NCBI GenBank assembly: GCA_029204225.1
Contig: CM055095.1
Location: 41,820,684-41,884,683 of the forward strand
Direction: 5' to 3'
Length of the DNA stretch: 64,000 nucleotides
DNA from: Diphasiastrum complanatum
Lineage: Eukaryota; Streptophyta; Lycopodiopsida; Lycopodiales; Lycopodiaceae
Shown: positions 54,430 to 64,000 of the stretch, one piece after another
Layout of the letters: each line of letters begins with the position of its first letter
Numbering within the stretch: position 1 is the stretch's first letter
Made by a program: the position numbers and the translations under genes
The notes under the pieces: model-generated
Told to the model about the DNA's origin: nothing
The model's database searches: none
What the model saw: the letters and a program-made list of their open reading frames with translations, nothing else

Positions 54430-56577
54430 GTTTGATCCATGGTTTTGATTGCTCTTGATTGTGGGATCCAATATTGCTTTTCTAGATCAAGATCTTGTGA
54501 CTAGTTTTGCAGTAGATAGATGTATCAATCAATCAATCACTCTTGGAGCCTTATGTAGGTTCATTTATGGTCCTTTGTACTGTACTTTCAACAAATCTTG
54601 CCCTACTGATCCACTTATAAATTCCAACATTTAGTTGGCAGAAACCTCTCCTCTCCTATATTCAATCATCGTGGCTTGAGGGTGAAGCTGATTGAGAGTT
54701 GATCTTTACTTTCTATTTGGTTGGGTGGTTTGGCTCCATAGCACTCCTTTTGGCGTTAGGGATCTATGCTTGGCATTCTTTACGCAACCAAATTTATTTG
54801 GTCATGTGGGAGCTATTGACTTAATGACCAAATTTTAAATGCACATATATGAGGTGTTGGTTCAATATCTTTTAGTCTCTTATAATTGTTTAGATAGATG
54901 AATTAGTCTATCGTTCCAACGGTCAGGTATGGGGCCAAGACTCCTTCAAATAAGCTTAAAAGTGAAAGCTAATTCTACACATATTTGATAGAAAGACATA
55001 ATTGTTGCTTGAGATGGTAAAGTTTTGTTCCTCCACATATTTAGGACAATGGTATGGATGTAAATTATTGACAACATTTGATTTGATGTTAAGGTTGTGA
55101 CTGTCAATATTACATTTGGGCTAGAATTTTACTTTTGAAATTTTGTATCCTACTTGTCACCATTCTACAACTTGGACATTGATCTACTCTAGTGATTCAT
55201 TATCATCTCATGTTGCTCACATAAGGCAGTATATAGGTTTCTATATCTACTGTTTTTTTGGAATTTGTGTATGTTGTCACTCCCTCCATGCATGTGTGCA
55301 AAACAAACATTTAATATAGACTTTACATAGCTACAAGTTTTATGCCTATGTGATTGCTCTGATTTTCTCTTGAGTTTTTCTTTCAATAATGGGCACCTAT
55401 TATGTGTTGGGAAACCTTGCTTAAGATTATGGGAACCCTGCTTCTGTGCAACATGTCCAACCAGCTATTATAGACAAGAATTTGGTAGTAAAAGTATTTC
55501 AAATGGTGATGTTTCTTCTTTCTTAATAGTAGGAAATCAAGAGATGGCACTTGAGGTTCAAGTAGCTTTTTCTAATCTAGAGCATTTTGCCCAATGCCAA
55601 CTTGGTCAAAAACTTTTGGAACCTATACGAGAAACAATATTCAAACTTTGATGAATATTTGAATCATGCACTTGCTTTATTCCAAATCAAACACTTTATG
55701 AAATCTCCAATGAGATCCTTATCAGTCTAATTTATGTACTAGTGACCAAAAAAACAAGTTCCAATATCGTTGTGAGGAAATGTCCCAAACAAGGTGCATT
55801 GACTTAAAAAATTACACCTAATAGAAAAGATGTCATTGTTTATTAAGGGTTTAGGGTAATTTTAGGAGTAAACCTTGGGCAAAGGAAGGGAGGGAAGACT
55901 TGGACCCTAGTTAACCCCTCAAAAGAGGCTCTCAAGTACTACAAACTCCATTGTCTAGAATTCATAAGCACTTTTATAATCTGGTTTGGAAGGGATAGAA
56001 TCATGTTCTTGAGTTTGAACAAAGAACCTAGACTTCGACATGAAAATTTAAGTCGTCTGTACAGAGTAGAAATGCAGTCAACAATTTGGGAACTTGCATT
56101 TAACTGATCATGTTCAGGTTTTGCCAAATGCTAATTATTGTCAGTTCTGCAATAGGCTTGATCTTTTTACAGAAGTATAATACTTATGTGTGCAATTAAA
56201 GGCCTTAACCCCTTCAAGGCATACTCCATTTCCGCTTTTTGAAGTTTGCAACATGCTCCTCATTTCCCTTGAGAATCTTGTACTAGAAAATTCTGACTAA
56301 ACTTTCTCAAATTGCTGAACTTCTGACATTAATGGATGCATCTTAATAAATCAAAGCTTGAGGCAGGCTTTGGTATGAAGATCACACCACAGAAAGACTA
56401 ATAGATTATGCTAGCTGCATTGAGTACTCTCTGAATTTCGCTAATTGTTCATCGTAGCATCTGCACCTGGAAGCCCATTTAATGGGATCTATTTTCTTAT
56501 CCCTCTATTGCACAGATGAGATTGCCACTGCAAGCTATTTCTTTGTCAGAGCAATATAACATTCTATTTACGCTTTT
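54430..56577. other. Gap downstream of CSP41b
   Basis: No recognised exon or transposon domain. The longest ORF (55370-55651, plus, 93 codons, FSNLEHFAQCQLGQKLLEPI) could be a decayed retroelement piece but is not identifiable. The 3' untranslated region of CSP41b presumably occupies the last few hundred bases (minus strand). Confidence 0.4.
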
Positions 56578-59500
56578 CTATGCAGCTACAGCTACCTTGA
56601 TCCCAAGCTTTTCCAAAATCATATCATCCGTTGAGAAATCGGCAGCTTTGCGAAACGTCCCGCGACCAAAGTCCAAATTATAGGAGTCTGCGAGGCCATC
56701 GACTAGGCCAAACTCAGGTGCCCAGCCTAAATCTTTCTGGGCTTTCTCTATGGAAGTGAAGAAATGCTGCACAGTTCCCCAAAAAACCCAACATAGCACG
56801 TATGAGTCAAAGCTGCTACAATTTCAAGGTACCTCCATTGCAATCTGCTAACAGTCTTACTAGGTGTTTAATGTGACAGTCTGACTAGACAAAGAACATG
56901 CGGTTGATTGAATACGATCGCAACTCAACTATAAAGTCCTTGTACCTGATCACGCAACGGAAAAGCCTTCTTTTTACCAAAGTCAAACTCTTTGGGATTG
57001 TAGTGAACAATTTCGGGTGTAGCAAATCCAGCAGCCTATGCAAATCAAGATATTCATCGTCACAGAGATATCCTTCAATTTGCTACTTTAGTGATTAGGA
57101 CAGAACCAGCAATTCTACAAATCTCTAGGTATTAGACGATTGTAAATGCCAACAGAGGTCAGAGTAGTAATCTAATAGCTGTACAGGAGAGATTTATCAA
57201 TGTGATTAGATGCCTCCTGGAAAAGTATTGTGGTGCGGAATCGGTACCTTGGCACAAGCTCTAGCTATGCCATCAAAGGTCACGTATTTTGATCCAGATA
57301 TGTTGTACACCTCTCCAATTGCTACCGGGTTTTGAAGTACCGATACGAATGCTTTAGCTAGATCCTGCAAACCAACAAGCATTGATTTGTCTATTGCAAG
57401 AGGAACATTCTACATAAATAAACACCTAGTTAATGAGCTTGGAAGAGCTCAAAGCCTGCTCCAAGTAATAAAGGCTTATGCGGTCTTGAATTCATACTCA
57501 TATAGAGGCTTCCAGTTTATATTGCCAAGTATCGTTGCACAACAGAAACAAGCCAATTGAGAGCGCTGGAGTATACTCGAAATAGACAGAGGTGTTCTAT
57601 ACGGTCAGCAAACACTTATATGAAAGTGCTTCACATTAGCAAGATACCAGAGAAGCTGTTACCCAAAAAGATCAATTGTACCTTCACATGACCAAGCTGC
57701 GTGACCTGAAGCCCTGAATTGGGAACTGGAATGGGTCTGCCGACCTTGAGGCGATGGAAGAACCATTCCTCCACTGGATTATAGTTGAGAGGACCATAAA
57801 TGTATACAGGTCTTATTGATGTCCATGGCACACCCTTCTTTTGCAGCAGAGATTCTGTATCCAATTTCCCCTTGTGTCTGCTCTTGGGGTCTACCGCATC
57901 CACCTATCAATCAGCATCAAAATCAAATAATGGATTGCGAGAAAAACCGGTTGAACAATTAAAATGAAAATAAATCTTGAGACTGCTAACACAAGCTAAC
58001 TATGCTTGCCTGTAAAACTTGAAGTTGGATGTCCTTTCAACGGAAAATAGTTTGGTTTGCTCACCTCAAAGTGAGGCAATAGGTCTGACTTCAGATAAAC
58101 ACCCGCGGATGAACAGAAAATGTATCTGGGATGATGTTCAGCAGTTGAACTCTTAATGAAAAATTTGAATCAGTACCTATAATTGAGGCCGAAGGGGATA
58201 CTTAAGTACGTTTTCATCCATTGTATGTCAAAGAAAGCCACTTCCAGGAAAAGGCTTACTGTTTAATGTTTGGTAATGCTTCCAGAATAGGTTCCACTTC
58301 TACTGCTTCTCGTCCTGCCATGAAATTTGGTCAAGGAATAAGCTTTCTTTATTTCTTCTATCGTAAGCATGATAATTGACATGCTCGCATAATCAGATAG
58401 GCATTTAAACGGAGCAACATGGCACCATTTATATCATAGACAGCTTCAAATCCTGTCCCCGAAAGCTTGCTCTTCAATCCTTCAAAATCTAGGCGATCTC
58501 CTTGAATATGCTTCACCTGCAAGCACCAGAGCTCAAAACAATTTAATGTGTGAAGCATGCCTCGCTCTCTTTCTCGTCTGTGACAACAAAGGATTTCAAA
58601 TACATTTCCAAAGTGTGCGTCGCTAGTAGTAAACCGGGGATTGAAAAACTTATAATTTGCAGCTGCCCAAACATAGTTCGTACGTACTTTGCCTGAAAAC
58701 TCTGCATAATCTTTGTCCGATTCATCAGCTAATTGTTGTGTTATTGCCGCTTTGCCTCTCGTAAACATAGTCACCTGTTTATCACAACCTCAAGCACAAC
58801 TCAAACCTTTCCATAAACAATAATGAACTCGAAAAGCATCTGTCTCAGAAGCAGCTGAGCATAATCTAACGAAGTCGTAGAGGTTTTCATAACAAAATTC
58901 AACAATTGCAACTGCCCCAAGCAAGCCACAAAACACACTTATATCTATGCTTCTAGAGCCAGAGTGGACCTCATGCCCGGCTTCAACAAGCAATCTCGCA
59001 AGATAAATGCCAATGAACCGGGTTCCTCCCATCAGCAAAATTTTCTTTGATTCAGTCTGGCCAGAGGAGGCAGATACAACAGCCCACCGGCTCTTCCTCG
59101 ACTGCTGAAGATGCGTAGCCGACCTCTGTAACGCTACCTGTTCACGCTCCATACATACATAAATCATTCGATACCTTCACCTACTCTGATCTAACTAATC
59201 ATCAGATCAACAATTTGCAACCATCCCAATCCAGCTATTCTTATTCATTCACAGAAGGGATTGAACCATTAAAATCCAGATCATAAACGAACAAATTTAA
59301 TCTGGGCAATATAAATGCTACCCACCTCGGAGATTCCAGAACAGAAACGATGTTGACGAGGGCATAGAAAGGCTCCAAAATCTGTGCAATGCAATCCAGT
59401 GAATGCAGCCTCAAGCAAATTGGGACGAGACAAGGAGGCTACTTCATACTTGTGCTGCTGCTGCTGCCGCCGAGCAAAAGAGGCACTGCCGGTTGAGCGC

Positions 59501-59586
59501 ACGTCCACAGTTATTAATGTTGTCACAGAATGCATGGGACGTGAGGTCGCCATAGCTGCCCCAGCTCCTGCAGCCATGACCACCAT
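56578..59586 (-). CDS. CSP41B: Chloroplast stem-loop binding protein of 41 kDa b (CSP41b)
   Basis: Ten exons: 59586-59326, 59137-58970, 58774-58688, 58516-58426, 58314-58260, 58125-58065, 57903-57682, 57364-57248, 57035-56946 and 56766-56578. All have GT-AG introns; the 1341-nt frame closes (446 aa). Residues 1 to about 115 are a Ser/Arg/Gln-rich chloroplast transit region. An atypical SDR/epimerase fold follows, with the nucleotide-binding motif KKILLMGGTRFIG at about 118-130, VYDING, FCSSAGVYLKSD, SIRPVYIYGPLNYNPVEEWF, and a C-terminus (YNLDFGRGTFRKAADFSTDD) typical of CSP41b rather than CSP41a. The family binds and processes plastid RNAs and associates with ribosomes. I chose ATG 59586 because it gives a typical transit peptide; the frame also opens at 59682, but that would translate the CT repeat of the leader. 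Confidence 0.96.
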
Positions 59587-59593
59587 CGCCAAA

Positions 59594-59620
59594 TCTCTCT
59601 CTCTCTCTCTCTCTCGCACA
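59594..59620 (-). promoter_or_regulatory. GA/CT microsatellite in the CSP41b leader
   Basis: On the gene's strand this is a (GA)n run starting about eight bases upstream of the chosen ATG, with (GT)n just beyond. It must lie in the 5' untranslated region or proximal promoter. GA/CT repeats at this position are common in plant genes. Confidence 0.7.
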
Positions 59621-60470
59621 CACACTCTCCTATATGGGAATGGATGAATGGATGGGGGACTGTGGAGTAACCGTAGCCTCAAGTCATATTTTACCCCTTG
59701 AATCTATTTTCATTGATTACTAATATGACCTCGGTATACATTTTTTTCATTTTATCCTCTTGCATTACTATACTTTCTTTTGTATTTCTTTGAGATTCAA
59801 AAGTGAAACTACATGACCCAAAATTGGGAGAGTGTATTCCACACCACCACTACGTGGTGGTGGCCCACATATATCCAAGGGTTAGCAACGATAGCAAAAA
59901 AACATTGCTATCATTGCCCATCTCCATTAGATGGGCACTACAAAATATGGGCACTACAAAATAGGAATTTCATGGAAGTTATGTGGTGTAATCTCTAAAT
60001 TGAGTGGAATTCTCTTGAAAAGTTATGCATTATCCATATCATAAGGTGATACTATAATGATCATGATGATTCTAAGACTCAAGTTAGGCGCAATACCCAA
60101 GTGCACAATTTTTGTCATGTCCTAGAGTAAATGGACAAAATGTAACCTCATGATTTGAAATTTGAGTCAAGCCCGAAGGCTTATCTCATTTGGTTTTCTC
60201 GAACACATGCGTGTCATATTAACTACAAGAAAACATGTCATTAGAGGCAGCCAGGAGGGTGGGGCAAAGTTAAGTGCCCCTTAATTTTGCATCAAGGGTA
60301 GCTAGAAGGGGTGGAATATTGAATGTCCCCCTCTCTTTTTGTTGCATAAGAGGCAACTATCACGGGTGGGGTTTGTATTGTGCCCTTTCATTTATGTTAA
60401 AGAATATGTGCACATGTCCATACATGCATGCATGTGTGATGTGCATGTGATTGAAAATGGTTTAAAACTA

Positions 60471-60473
<3 letters not shown>
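59621..60473. other. Gap upstream of CSP41b
   Basis: Presumed promoter side of CSP41b. No distinct motif beyond weak TATA-like text (TAAAATATGA on the minus strand, about 59684-59693). The rest holds no recognised feature; GGGTGGGG-type words recur at 60257-60372. Confidence 0.4.

Positions 60474-60531
<58 letters not shown>
60474..60531. repeat. (CA)n microsatellite
   Basis: Direct run of CA dinucleotides, about 58 bases. Confidence 0.97.
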
Positions 60532-60533
<2 letters not shown>

Positions 60534-60664
60534 TTGATATTATATGTATGACACATACACATTTTATCATCCTACGAGTTATAAATTATGATTTATGTGT
60601 AGGTAATTATACAATATATACACTACATATATTTGTTGGCCTTGCCTTGCAAAGGCAATACTAT

Positions 60665-61025
60665 ATTGGAAAGGGCTTGAAGGGACTTGAAGGGCAGAAA
60701 TGCCATTTCTTCATTAAAAATCTTCAAAACGAAGAAACAATTCATTTTGCAAGGGCAATCTTTGGAGAGGCCTAACTTTGGCTAGAGGACACCTTTTTTG
60801 GACCATCCTTTGAAATGAATCCTTGGCTCAGAGCCAACGGACAGAGCAACGTCACAGAGCAGGGAGAAATGTGTTTCGAGGTGTTTTCATCACCATTCTA
60901 TCGAGCGGAGTTTAGGTGACCTAGTGATGGGCTACGTTCGCTATTTGGATACCATAGGGCCAAATTTGGGTCAATTTTTGGCTAGTGAGACCTGCTACAA
61001 AGTGGTACAATGAGGCATTATCGCT
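60665..61025. repeat. Dispersed repeat, copy 2
   Basis: Second copy of the sequence at 50565-50940, same orientation. Both end near TACAATGAGGCATTAT(T/C)GCTT, after which the flanks differ, so this may be a real element boundary. Confidence 0.85.
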
Positions 61026-63041
61026 TTGTTAGCCGATATTTCCGCACAAAAAATCGGGCTAATATTGAAGTTTAAGTTTGCAATAATTGAAAAAACCGGC
61101 ATGTAAAACCCGATTATTAGAGAAAATTGGCACAAATTTGTCGTAGAATGGGTCCCAACCTGCCCCTAAAGTGGCTAGACACAGTTTAAAGAAAGAAACT
61201 GACTTTCGAAAAAAAATCGTAAAAAAATATATTTTGTGGTCAAGTTTTGTAAGACCGGGCCAAAAATGTTGGTCCACCTAGAAATGGGTCCTAGCCCGTC
61301 CTAAATGAGGCTAGAGCAAAGTTTGTGGCCTTAGAAATGGCCTGCGATAAAGTTTTACGGCTTTTTGGCTAGTTGTAAAAATAGCCGACATAGCCGTGCT
61401 AAAATCCTACCATGTACAGAGTTGGTTTTACTAATATATGGTTGTCTAGTGCATATTTCAGGGAAACCGTGTTGTCGTGGGAGCCCTAGTCATGAATGCC
61501 AGAAAAGTCAACCCCAGTCAAAGAGCCATCAAAGAAAAATATTTATCGGGCAAAACTTAAGCTATGAATTATGGGCAATACTGAAAACTTGCAGAAACCC
61601 TAACTAGTAAAATTGGGCAAATTACGGGAAATGGACAAAGTACGCAAGTCAGTCGGTAATCTCGAGAAACCAAAAGCCAAAAGCCGGGCTATGCATACTA
61701 CAAGGAAAAATCAAATGAAAAGCCAAGGAAAATGGAGGATCGAGGGAAATAGAGGACACCTAACAAGAGAGAGAGAGGTTGGCAAGAGTCTTCAACCACC
61801 TTTTGGATCATAAATGCAAGAAGGCCTTAGAGGCTAGCAAAGTTTAGTATATACCTCCTCTAGCTATTGACAAAAGAAGCATATTGGCTAGTTTTGGAAA
61901 GGGGCCTTAAATGGCACCGACCCCTACACCCTCAAGGAGGCCACTTGATGTACTTGCCAATGGGGATTGGACAGATGTAAAGAAGGTTGAAAGGGCATGA
62001 AAATTGGCAAAGCGTCATTTTGAAGGGGGACACTTGGGATTTACTATAAAAGGAGGCCACTCTTTGTGTTAAGATATAGTTGGATGATAGTTGGCTAATA
62101 ATGTGATAGTGAGGTGATGGTAATAGTTGGAGTTGATGAGTGTGATGTGATAGTGGAATGCCATGTGCATTGAGAGTGTCATGTTGATTGAGAGTTAGTT
62201 AGAAGTCATTTGAGTTGGAAGTCATGTTGGTTGAGAGTCTTTTGGAGTGTGAGTTTGTTTGTTTGTTTGAGGGAGCTTGTGGTTTAGTTCCATTTTGTGT
62301 CTAATGTTACTCAAAGTTAGTATTACTTTGATGTTAGTTGCTTTGTGTAGTGCTTGAAGTTGGATGTTTGCAATGTGCATTAGTGATATTGGAAGTGATA
62401 CTAATTTTGAGAGGGATGGTGTAGTTGGAGGAGTGCATTGTTGAGTTCCATTGGTGGTGGGTAGGGTGTTTCTTACCATGCTTGTGTAGGGATTGTGGTG
62501 GATTGAAAGGATTTTGTTAGTAATGTTGCCTTGGAGGTATTGTTTGAAGTTGGAGTGATTGGTTGTATGATTTGTTTGTGCAATGGTAAGGAGGAAGTCC
62601 CTTGATTAGTGGTTTGATCAAGGTATTCTAGGGTTTTTGAGTAAGACCAATGTTTGTATTTAAGAGTGGGTTGAATGCTTGATTATGAGTAGTTGGTTGA
62701 GTTACGAGTTGATGTATGGAAGAGGTATGGTCGCATTTATGATTCAATGATTTGGTGAGGAAAGAATGTGGGCTAGTGTTTTGGAGTTATTTGCTATTTA
62801 CTTGCATGTTGATGGAGGTTGTGCCAATATTTGTGAAGTAGGGGGTTGAGAGTGGAATCCTCGCTTGAATGTCTTGTTGGGGAGTGATCTTAACCATGTT
62901 GGAAGGAGTGAAGGATGTTTTCAAATACCATTTGTGCAAGTAAAAGAAATCAGAGATGGAACAACATTGGCGGTTTCCCAACGACCTGCAGCACACTCAG
63001 ATGTCGCAAGCATTTATGCCACGCCCTACCTGCTACATGGT
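61026..63041. other. Gap with a possible LTR-like promoter
   Basis: 61026-61840 is unrecognised. 61990-62870 is GT-rich, with ACTATAAAAGGAGG at 62041-62054, a good TATA box of the kind found in LTRs (compare CTATAAAAGG at 23828). It may be the LTR or leader of an element, but no boundaries were found and gag is absent before the integrase at 63042. Confidence 0.35.
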
Positions 63042-64000
63042 GGTGAGTATATCTCAACCAAGTTCAAGGCCTTTTGTGATGAGCATGGGATCAAGAGGGA
63101 GTACACAACTCCAAGGACACCACAACAAGATGGAGTGGCTGAGAGGAAGAATAGGACTTTATGTGAAAGTGCCAAAGAAATGAGGTTAAGTGCTAACCTT
63201 GATAAACCATTTTGGGATCAAGCTTTTTTGTGTGCTAATTTTCTATGCAATAGTGGCCGAGTGCTATATTGGATGGAAGAACACCTTTTGAGATGCTATT
63301 CAGGAGGAGGCCGAGTGTCAACTTTTTAAAAACTTTTGGATGTTCTTGCTATGTCAATATAACTCTTGATGATAGGACAAAGGAAGATCCATCTTCAAGG
63401 AAAGGTATATTTGTTGGATATAATGAGGTGAGTAAAGCCTACAAGGTTTACATTTCTACTACTAATAGGGTGATTATTGGGAGAGATGTCATCATTTATG
63501 AGGGGAATATTCCAAAGGTGTCTTCAAGTGATGATGTTGTGGATGGATCTAACATTCTTGATGTTGATGTAAAGGATTCTACTTTAGATGGTGATGATGA
63601 TGGACCTTCATCAAGTCAAAATCCAAGGAGAACATCAAGGGAAAGACAAATGCCTTCAAGGCTCACATATGATGAGAAAGGTAAGCAAGTTGTTGGAGAT
63701 ACACACTTTTCTTTTCTAACCTCTTTTGATGAATCTTCTTGTGTAGATGATTCTATGCAAGTGGATGGATATTTTCATGATTTTTTAGAAACTAATGGAA
63801 AAGATATCTTAGTCAATGACTTTGATGGTCAAGTTGAAGATCAAGAGGTTGATCTCAAAGGCCTTCAACAACATGAAAGGAGAGATGGGTTTGGAGCTAG
63901 TCAAGAGCATGAGAGTCAATTGGCAAAGATGTTATAGATCTATTTTTGTAGATTATTGAAGACTCAAATAAGTTCAAAGGAGCAGCAAGGAAATGTTGTT
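63042..64000 (+). pseudogene. Ty1/copia integrase and linker, runs off the window
   Basis: Similarity starts abruptly at GGEYISTKFKAF, within the integrase core, followed by TPQQDGVAERKNR (catalytic Glu in the VAERKNR motif), FWDQAFLCANFLCN and, after a frameshift near 63265, GRTPFEMLFRRRPSVNFLK, FGCSCYV and KGIFVGYNEVSKAY. The acidic integrase-RT linker then runs to a stop at 63935-63937 (EKGKQVVGDTHF, SSCVDDSMQVD, GLQQHERRDG). The linker matches part of the 22198-23580 ORF. The 5' part of the element is missing; RT would lie beyond 64000. Confidence 0.85.

Noticed and set aside
59587-59682. Upstream start of CSP41b at 59682
   Set aside because: It would translate the GA repeat as Arg-Glu repeats ahead of the transit peptide. 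The ATG at 59586 gives a normal N-terminus.
1-64000. tRNA and rRNA genes
   Set aside because: No cloverleaf with A/B boxes and no conserved rRNA segments were noticed on reading both strands; a covariance-model scan would be decisive.

Overview
The window is nuclear DNA of a land plant with a large, repeat-rich genome. The evidence is a nucleus-encoded chloroplast protein gene with ten exons, spliceosomal introns up to about 7.4 kb, Ty1/copia and Ty3/gypsy elements in several states of decay, Helitron-type ends and long microsatellites. The species cannot be named. The intron size and repeat load would suit a fern, lycophyte or gymnosperm as well as a large angiosperm genome.

Two genes are complete and both lie on the minus strand. 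(1) 4528-15018 is a six-exon gene for an 837-residue plant protein of unknown function. It has an N-terminal hydrophobic segment, a long Ser/Thr-rich middle, a Lys-rich tract and a conserved coiled-coil C-terminus. A 7.4-kb intron (4909-12302) full of repeat debris separates its last two exons from the rest. (2) 56578-59586 is a ten-exon gene for the chloroplast stem-loop RNA-binding protein CSP41b (446 residues); every splice junction could be placed and the frame closes exactly. A third locus, 30202-30846, looks like the N-terminal part of a PAT1/SCL-type GRAS regulator with an in-frame stop and no GRAS domain, so it is probably a pseudogene.

Layout. 1-2550: tandem repeats, two Helitron 3' ends and a small inverted-repeat element. 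4528-15018: gene 1. 16831-18199: copia reverse transcriptase relic next to the 3' LTR of a second family (B family). 19237-24205: a complete copia-type insertion with matching target-site duplications (TATCA), in which about 2 kb (half of the 5' LTR, PBS and gag) is inverted. 25241-27805: gypsy gag relic and unidentified ORFs. 28690-29407: cluster of short hairpins. 30202-32104: GRAS fragment and a fold-back element. 32901-41573: copia relics, with a 2.3-kb B-family element (38102-40443, TSD GTTTC) nested in the integrase of an older copia. 41574-50158: 5'-truncated gypsy element with 3' LTR, pol and a decayed extra 3' ORF coding for a coiled-coil protein. 50159-54429: dispersed repeats and an LTR. 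56578-59586: CSP41b. 60474-64000: microsatellite, a second copy of the 50.6-kb repeat, and the start of a copia element related to the one at 19237-24205.

No rRNA, tRNA, CRISPR or operon structure was seen. The most unusual structures are the inverted retroelement segment with intact flanking duplications, the out-of-order pol pieces in the same element, the hairpin cluster at 28.7-29.3 kb, the fold-back element at 31.4-32.1 kb and the decayed extra ORF of the gypsy element. These are genome-dynamics observations. I found no convincing new defence, metabolic or regulatory system.
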